This document shows positions 50,357-54,971 of a DNA stretch of 54,971 nt, piece by piece. The notes below the pieces were generated by a model that was given only the letters and a program-made list of their open reading frames with translations, was not told the origin of the DNA and searched no databases. A program made the translations under genes and the position numbers. The stretch's first letter is position 1; every line of letters starts with the position of its first letter. The DNA is from Nocardia beijingensis NBRC 16342. GTDB lineage: Bacteria; Actinomycetota; Actinomycetes; Mycobacteriales; Mycobacteriaceae. The stretch spans positions 1-54,971 of the forward strand of contig NZ_BDBC01000041.1 of the NCBI RefSeq assembly GCF_001612785.1, given 5' to 3'.

Positions 50357-51588
50357 GCAGAGAATGCCCGCACGCAGCAGCCCTTGTCATCGATCCGATG
50401 GTCGGTGACCTCGCCGGAGAGACCAGCAGGCTGCGCGCCGCGGGTCCGCTCACCCGGATCGAACTGCTCGGCGTGCCCGCCTGGACCGTCACCCAGCACG
50501 CGCTGGCCAGGCAACTGCTCGTGGACACCAGGCTGGTCAAGGACATCGAGGCGTGGTCGCTGTGGCGGTCCGGCGCGGTGACCAGGCAGTGGCCGCTGAT
50601 CGGCATGATCGACGCGGGCCGTTCCATGTTCACCGTCGACGGTCCCGAGCACCGCAGGCTCCGCATCAAGACCACCCAGGCGTTGACCAAGCGCAGGCTC
50701 GACGCGCTGCGCCCGGCGATCGAGCGCATGACCGCCGAACTGCTCGACGACCTCGCCGCAGCCGGGCGCGACGGCGCGGCGGTCGACCTCAAGACGGTGT
50801 TCGCCTACCCGCTGCCGATGCGGGTGATCAGCGAGCTGATGGGCGTGGACCGTGCCGACCACCCGATGCTGCTCGACTGGTACAAGGCGTTCTTCTCGCT
50901 GCTGACGCCGCAGGACGAACGGCTGCGGGTGATCGACGAGCTGGACGCGTATTTCACCGACCTGGTGCGCAAGAAGACCGCCGACCCGACCGACGACCTG
51001 ACCAGCGCCTTCATCGTCAGCGGCGACGACACCGAACCGCTGACCGAAGAGGAAGTGGTCGGCAATCTCAAGGCGCTGGTGGCCGCAGGGCACGAAACGA
51101 CGATCGGTCTCATCCTCAACGCCGTGCGCGCCCTGCTCGAGCGACCGGAGCAGTTGAACGCCGTCCGTGCCGGTGACCGCACCTGGGCGGACGCGGTGGA
51201 GGAGACCCTGCGCTGGGACAGCCCGGTGACCCATCTGCTGATGCGTTTCGCCACCGAGGACATCGCCGTCGGCGACACCGTCATCGAGAAAGGCGAGGGC
51301 GTGGTCATGTCCTACCGTGCGATCGGCCGTGACCTCGCCGTGCACGGCGAGGACGCCGACGACTTCGACGTCTCCCGCCCGACCGCCAATCGGCACTTGG
51401 CTTTCGGCTACGGCCCGCACATCTGCCCCGGCGCGGCGCTCGCCCGGCTGGAAGCCGGCATCGCGCTGCCCGCCTTGTTCGCCCGCTTCCCCGGCCTGCG
51501 CTTCGCCGTGCCGGTCGAACAGATCCGCAACTTGCCGGTGCTCACCCAGAACGACCTCGAGGCGTTCCCGGTGTATCTGGGGAACTGA
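50353..51588 (+). CDS. Cytochrome P450 (CYP154-like) at the end of the conservon
   Basis: The 411-residue P450 has all canonical motifs: AGHETT in the I-helix (245-250), E284-x-x-R287, and FGYGPHICPG (351-360, heme Cys C358). Start is GTG overlapping the end of the preceding P450. CYP154 and CYP157 members form adjacent pairs in Streptomyces conservons, so this is probably the catalytic partner. Substrate is unknown and no dedicated ferredoxin gene is adjacent. Confidence 0.9.
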   Translation: MSRECPHAAALVIDPMVGDLAGETSRLRAAGPLTRIELLGVPAWTVTQHALARQLLVDTRLVKDIEAWSLWRSGAVTRQWPLIGMIDAGRSMFTVDGPEHRRLRIKTTQALTKRRLDALRPAIERMTAELLDDLAAAGRDGAAVDLKTVFAYPLPMRVISELMGVDRADHPMLLDWYKAFFSLLTPQDERLRVIDELDAYFTDLVRKKTADPTDDLTSAFIVSGDDTEPLTEEEVVGNLKALVAAGHETTIGLILNAVRALLERPEQLNAVRAGDRTWADAVEETLRWDSPVTHLLMRFATEDIAVGDTVIEKGEGVVMSYRAIGRDLAVHGEDADDFDVSRPTANRHLAFGYGPHICPGAALARLEAGIALPALFARFPGLRFAVPVEQIRNLPVLTQNDLEAFPVYLGN

Positions 51589-51615
51589 TCCGGCGCATGG
51601 GTTGTTGTCGTGCCT

Positions 51616-52458
51616 ATGGCCAGTGATCCCCCGGCGCCGCACCGGCGCGCGCAGCTGCGCGACTTCCTCCGCACCCGCAGAGCCAGGCTCACGCCGCGCG
51701 ACGTCGGTCTGCCGACCGTGGGAAAGCGGCGCACGCCCGGCCTGCGGCGGGAGGAGGTCGCGCTGCTCGCCGGAGTCGGCGTCTCCTGGTACACGTGGCT
51801 GGAGCAGGGCCGCGACATCACGGTGTCGGCGGAGGTGCTGGACGCGGTCGGTGCGGCGCTGCGGCTGTCCGGCCCGGAGCGTCGGCATCTGTATCTGCTC
51901 GCCGGTCTCAATCCGCCGCCGCCGGGCCCGGCGCGTGACGCCGAGGTCACCCCGCAGTTGCGCCGACTGCTCGACGCGTGGGGAACGCGGCCCGCCGTGC
52001 TGCGGGACCGCTACTGGAATCTGCTCGCGGTCAACGACGCGGCGCGCACCGTCTTCGGATTCACCGCCGCCGACCACAACTGCCTGGTCTCCTTCTTCCG
52101 CAACCCCCGGTATCGCGGCATGCACGTGGCGTGGACCGCGATCGCGCCCGCCGTCGTGGCCGCCTTCCGCGCCGACGCCGCCTACGCTCCCGACGACCCC
52201 GAATTCGGCCGGGTGGTCGGCGAACTCAGTACCGAGAGCCCCGAATTCGCCCGCTTGTGGGCCCGCCACGACGTGGACGCCGCCGTCCAAGCCGTGAAGG
52301 CGGTACGCCACCCCGACGCAGGCGACCTGGTGTTCGACACGACCACCCTCGCGGTGGCCGACCACCCCGGCTGGTTCCTGGTGCTCTACAACCCGCAGCC
52401 GGAGTGCGCGGAGCGGGTGGAGGACCTGATGCGCGTCGCCGTCACCGCCCCGGTGTGA
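51616..52458 (+). CDS. XRE-family regulator with MmyB-type ligand-binding domain
   Basis: The 280-residue protein has an N-terminal helix-turn-helix with the family signature RTPGLRREEVALLAGVGVSWYTWLEQGRDI. A C-terminal MmyB-type PAS-like domain (RYWNLLAVNDAARTVFGF to HHP-like WFLVLYNPQP) binds fatty-acid-like ligands in characterised relatives. The start is uncertain: ATG at 51616 or GTG at 51610, both without a clear ribosome site. It is followed in the same direction by an SDR gene, a very common pairing in which the regulator controls the SDR. Confidence 0.9.
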   Translation: MASDPPAPHRRAQLRDFLRTRRARLTPRDVGLPTVGKRRTPGLRREEVALLAGVGVSWYTWLEQGRDITVSAEVLDAVGAALRLSGPERRHLYLLAGLNPPPPGPARDAEVTPQLRRLLDAWGTRPAVLRDRYWNLLAVNDAARTVFGFTAADHNCLVSFFRNPRYRGMHVAWTAIAPAVVAAFRADAAYAPDDPEFGRVVGELSTESPEFARLWARHDVDAAVQAVKAVRHPDAGDLVFDTTTLAVADHPGWFLVLYNPQPECAERVEDLMRVAVTAPV

Positions 52459-52533
52459 CCGCAGCCTGGTGGCGCCAGACCTAGGTCGACTGGACACTGT
52501 TCGCCAGCGCGGACCTTCGGCACGCTCATTCTC

Positions 52534-53304
52534 ATGACGCACAACAACTCCCGATTCGACGGCAAGGTCGCACTCGTCACCGGCGGCTCGAGCGGCATGG
52601 GGCTGGCCACCGCGCGACGGCTGCTCGCCGAAGGCGCACAGGTGGTCATCACCGGCCGGGACAAGGCCCGGCTGGACGCCGCGGTCGACGCACTCGACGG
52701 CGGCGACCGGGTGCTCGCGACCCAGGCCGATTCGGCGCGCCTCGCCGATCTCGACGCGCTCACCGCCGCCGTCCGCGACCGGCACGGCCGATTGGACGTC
52801 GTGTTCGCCAACGCGGGCGTCGCATCCTTCCAGCCCAACGCCGAGATCACCGAGGACGAGTTCGCGCGCGTCGTGGACATCAACTTCAAGGGCGTGTTCT
52901 TCACCGTCCAGAAGGCGCTGCCGCTGCTGTCCGAGCATGCGGCGATCGTCATCAACGCGTCGTGGACCCTGCACCGCGGCCTGCCAGGCGCGTCGCTGTA
53001 CGCGGCGACCAAGGCGGCCGTGCACAACCTGGCCCGCACCCTCGCCGCGGAATTGGGTCCCAAGGGGATTCGGGTGAACTCGGTGAGCCCCGGTTATATC
53101 GAGACTCCGATGTTCCACGACAACGTCAGCCCCGACGCGCACACCGCCGTGCTCGCCGAAGTGGCGAGCCGCCGACTCGGCACCGCCGAGGACGTGGCCG
53201 ACGCGGTGGCGTTCCTCGCGTCCGCCGAGGCGTCCTACGTCAACGGACAGGACCTGATCATCGACGGTGGTCTGGTCGCGGCCGTTTCCCGGGAGTTGAT
53301 CTGA
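52534..53304 (+). CDS. Short-chain dehydrogenase/reductase
   Basis: The 256-residue SDR has the cofactor motif TGGSSGMG (residues 16-23), NAG (FANAGVASF), the catalytic Ser in INASWTL, YAATK (Tyr and Lys) and the end motif GQDLIIDGG. It belongs to the classical SDR group. Preference for NADPH is suggested by GRDK after the second strand. It is 75 nt after the MmyB-type regulator and probably its target. Substrate unknown. Confidence 0.93.
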   Translation: MTHNNSRFDGKVALVTGGSSGMGLATARRLLAEGAQVVITGRDKARLDAAVDALDGGDRVLATQADSARLADLDALTAAVRDRHGRLDVVFANAGVASFQPNAEITEDEFARVVDINFKGVFFTVQKALPLLSEHAAIVINASWTLHRGLPGASLYAATKAAVHNLARTLAAELGPKGIRVNSVSPGYIETPMFHDNVSPDAHTAVLAEVASRRLGTAEDVADAVAFLASAEASYVNGQDLIIDGGLVAAVSRELI

Positions 53305-53564
53305 CCGGCCCGCACCGCGTCCCGGGCGGGAACCCGTTTCTCGGTGCACGGGTTCGATGACGGCTTCCCGGATGGGCCCGCCGACGCAGGCCGAGTTCAG
53401 GTGCGGGAGTGCGGGTAGGCGTGGCGGTGGTCAGCCGCACCCGCAAGGTCCGGTTCACATCGCAGGACATCGGTGGCCGACTGCGGACGCCCGGTCAGCG
53501 GCGGTGCAACGAATGCGAGAGCATTCCGCACGGACGAGCGAACGCGAGGGCGCGGCACTGATGG

Positions 53565-54644
53565 CTATCGATCACGAGTTATTCCGCGTGCGCGGTCTTG
53601 TCCGTGTCCGGTGCCGCCACGCGCCACGCCCGGCGCGTGACCGGGCGGCTGCCGCACCGCCGCTTGCGGGTGCTGCGCCTGTCCCAACCACAGAAGTCTT
53701 TCGACCTCCGACAGACGGCCTTTCTCGTCCAACTCCTTGAACGCCGCATTCCGAGCCTCGTCCAGCGCCTTCGACGCCGCCTCCCGCTCCTTCTCGGCTG
53801 CCGCCGCGCGCGCCTCGGCCGCTTCGCGCTCCACGCCGGCGACGTCGGCCGCTTCTCGAGCCGCTTGTTCGCCGGTGTCGGAGGTTTCGCGTTCCTGATA
53901 CTGGCTCGGCACCGGAAACTCCTGCGCCACCCGTTCAGCGGCTTCCCGCTCGATCCGTGCCCGCTCGGTCTCCGGCGTCTGGCGTGCTTGCCTGGCCCGC
54001 TCGGCGTCTGCTCGGGCTTGCCGGTCGCGTTCGACCTGCGGCGCATCCAACCGACCACGTGTAGCGGCTTCCCGGAACTGCTGCATCCGCCGGAATTTCT
54101 CGGCTCGCTCTTGTGCCCGCACGATCTGGCGAATCTTCGCCAGCCGTTCCCGCGCCCGGTCGGCTCGATTCAACTCGTACGGCCGGATCAGCTCCAATTG
54201 CTGAGACACCAGCGACTGGCCGAGTCGCATCGCGCGCAGGGCGTCAGCGCGTGAAATGATCACGTGCTGGAATTTGTCACCGAGGTCGCGGACCATCGCC
54301 TGCAGTTCGGCGGCCACGGCTGGCGGGATCTTCTCGCCGGACACCGTCTCCCATCGAGAATGGATCAGTTGGCTGGATTCCAGTCCGACTCGTTCGATAC
54401 TCAGCTGCCTCAGCGTCTCTTGCTCGTTGATTCGCCCCGACTTGCGCTCGACACCTCGGATACCTCGGCCTTCCGTGCGGGCTGAATCCAGTCTTCGAGT
54501 TTTCCCGTCAATCTTGATCGCGAATTGCTGGACCCAACCACGCCCCGGCGTTTCGCCTTGTTCAAGCGCTCGACCGAGTTCGAAATACAGGCCCTTTTCG
54601 TAGTTGGACAGCCTTCGGCGGTAATCGTCGTACTCGTCGGGCAC
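53565..54644 (-). CDS. Candidate PD-(D/E)XK nuclease-like domain plus long coiled coil, unknown
   Basis: The 359-residue protein begins with a mixed alpha/beta domain (about 10-145) carrying GKTRRLDS and, 12 residues on, GVERKSGRIN. The spacing D53...E66-x-K68 followed by a Gln-rich helix fits a PD-(D/E)XK nuclease core. The rest (about 150-320) is a Glu/Arg/Ala-rich coiled coil, and the last 40 residues are Pro/Gly/Arg-rich. Start is GTG at 54644 with a GAGGGG site. It follows an unidentified gene by 37 nt. The nuclease call is by eye. It could be a toxin effector or a structural protein. Confidence 0.6.
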   Translation of the reverse strand: MPDEYDDYRRRLSNYEKGLYFELGRALEQGETPGRGWVQQFAIKIDGKTRRLDSARTEGRGIRGVERKSGRINEQETLRQLSIERVGLESSQLIHSRWETVSGEKIPPAVAAELQAMVRDLGDKFQHVIISRADALRAMRLGQSLVSQQLELIRPYELNRADRARERLAKIRQIVRAQERAEKFRRMQQFREAATRGRLDAPQVERDRQARADAERARQARQTPETERARIEREAAERVAQEFPVPSQYQERETSDTGEQAAREAADVAGVEREAAEARAAAAEKEREAASKALDEARNAAFKELDEKGRLSEVERLLWLGQAQHPQAAVRQPPGHAPGVARGGTGHGQDRARGITRDR

Positions 54645-54681
54645 GGCGCCCCCCTCTTCAACATCTACTCACACATGCATG

Positions 54682-54971
54682 TCACCATGCCGCGCGATGA
54701 GCCTTAGCAATGCTGTACTCCACCATCCGGGGACCGTAGTTCTCGCGGAATAAATCACTCGCTTCGAACATCAAATCGAGCTTATGTGTATCGCGCACTT
54801 TCACCGCCGGCCCGAAATCGGGATACAATGGCGAGTCCGACTTTCCACTGTTCGTCCATGTGATATCACCGTGCCGTCGTATATAGCATTCTCCGAGAAA
54901 CCGGACGAATCCATCGGCGAGTTCCCGGTTCTCCGGCGCAATGAACCCATCCCAGTCGCCGAACAGCTCTA
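54682..54971 (-). CDS. Unidentified gene, C-terminal 95 residues (cut by window edge)
   Basis: Read leftward, this frame is open from the right edge to a TGA at 54682-54684. It includes ELFGDWDGFIAPENREL, GFVRFLGECYIRRHGDITWTNSG and VRDTHKLDLMFEASDLF. Base composition is clearly less GC-rich than in most of the window (codons such as ATA, TTA, ATT, AAA), suggesting recent acquisition. The family is not recognised; the ECYIRRHGDITW segment vaguely recalls immunity-type proteins. The upstream part is outside the window. Confidence 0.6.
   Translation of the reverse strand, partial: ELFGDWDGFIAPENRELADGFVRFLGECYIRRHGDITWTNSGKSDSPLYPDFGPAVKVRDTHKLDLMFEASDLFRENYGPRMVEYSIAKAHRAAW

Noticed and set aside
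53409..53561. 50-codon GTG-started frame encoding a CNEC-containing, Arg-rich peptide
   Set aside because: A single CxxC and basic composition recall a zinc ribbon, but there is no convincing ribosome site and no second Cys pair; the 260-bp gap is better left unassigned.
1..54971. Search for tRNA, rRNA, CRISPR, prophage or insertion sequences
   Set aside because: No tRNA-like cloverleaf, rRNA stretch, spaced short repeats, transposase or integrase motif was recognised by reading; a dedicated scan could still find small RNAs.

Overview
The window is visibly GC-rich, with strong G/C preference at third codon positions. It carries Ser/Thr kinases with extracellular domains, an IdeR-type iron box, F420/deazaflavin-type oxidoreductases, a separate proline dehydrogenase and P5C dehydrogenase pair, and a complete 'conservon' (CvnA-B-C-D plus P450s). 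This points to a high-GC actinomycete, most likely Nocardia or a close relative; the genus is an inference. Most of the window is ordinary chromosomal accessory metabolism. I see no rRNA, tRNA, CRISPR array, intact insertion sequence or prophage.

Left part (1-13.8 kb): the start of a nitroreductase-family gene diverges from a siderophore-interacting protein across an iron box. Next come a concentrative nucleoside transporter and a leftward three-gene ABC importer (ATPase, permease, lipoprotein) that diverges from a CitA/DcuS-type sensor kinase and its CitB-type response regulator. Then follow a short tandem repeat, a Gfo/Idh/MocA oxidoreductase, a bile-acid/sodium-symporter-family transporter, a receptor Ser/Thr kinase, an M50B-like membrane protein and a DUF5995-like secreted protein.

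Middle part (13.8-32.5 kb): gluconokinase, a PucR-type regulator, an LLM-class oxidoreductase, a CocE/NonD hydrolase, a dienelactone-hydrolase-like lipoprotein overlapping a PQQ-type sugar dehydrogenase lipoprotein, an ohrR-ohr-MDR peroxide operon, and a phytoene-desaturase-like flavoprotein. An accessory stretch from about 24.6 to 32.5 kb follows. It holds two tandem paralogous small membrane proteins of unknown function, an SGNH hydrolase/DHA2 efflux pair behind a palindromic promoter, a truncated isochorismatase-type gene fused by deletion to the end of a hypothetical gene, a small secreted protein, and a PadR regulator/GH5-like hydrolase pair.

Right part (32.5-55 kb): a second receptor kinase with a Cys-rich ectodomain; the proline catabolic locus (PucR-type activator divergent from pruA-PRODH) followed by an APC amino-acid permease and an amidase; a decayed gentisate 1,2-dioxygenase fragment next to an intact GntR regulator and MFS transporter; two small flavin/deazaflavin oxidoreductases; an EspR-like regulator; a six-gene translationally coupled conservon ending in a CYP157-like and a CYP154-like P450; and an XRE(MmyB-type)/SDR pair. 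The right edge has a lower-GC cassette transcribed leftward: a protein with a candidate PD-(D/E)XK nuclease motif and a long coiled coil, preceded by an unidentified gene cut by the window edge.

An unexpected cross-cutting pattern is that at least eight genes have a TANNNT hexamer ending 6-7 nt before the start codon, as expected for leaderless mRNAs. The most promising leads for undescribed biology are the tandem membrane paralogs (24.9-26.4 kb), the right-edge nuclease/coiled-coil cassette, and the conservon with its ExxR-less P450.
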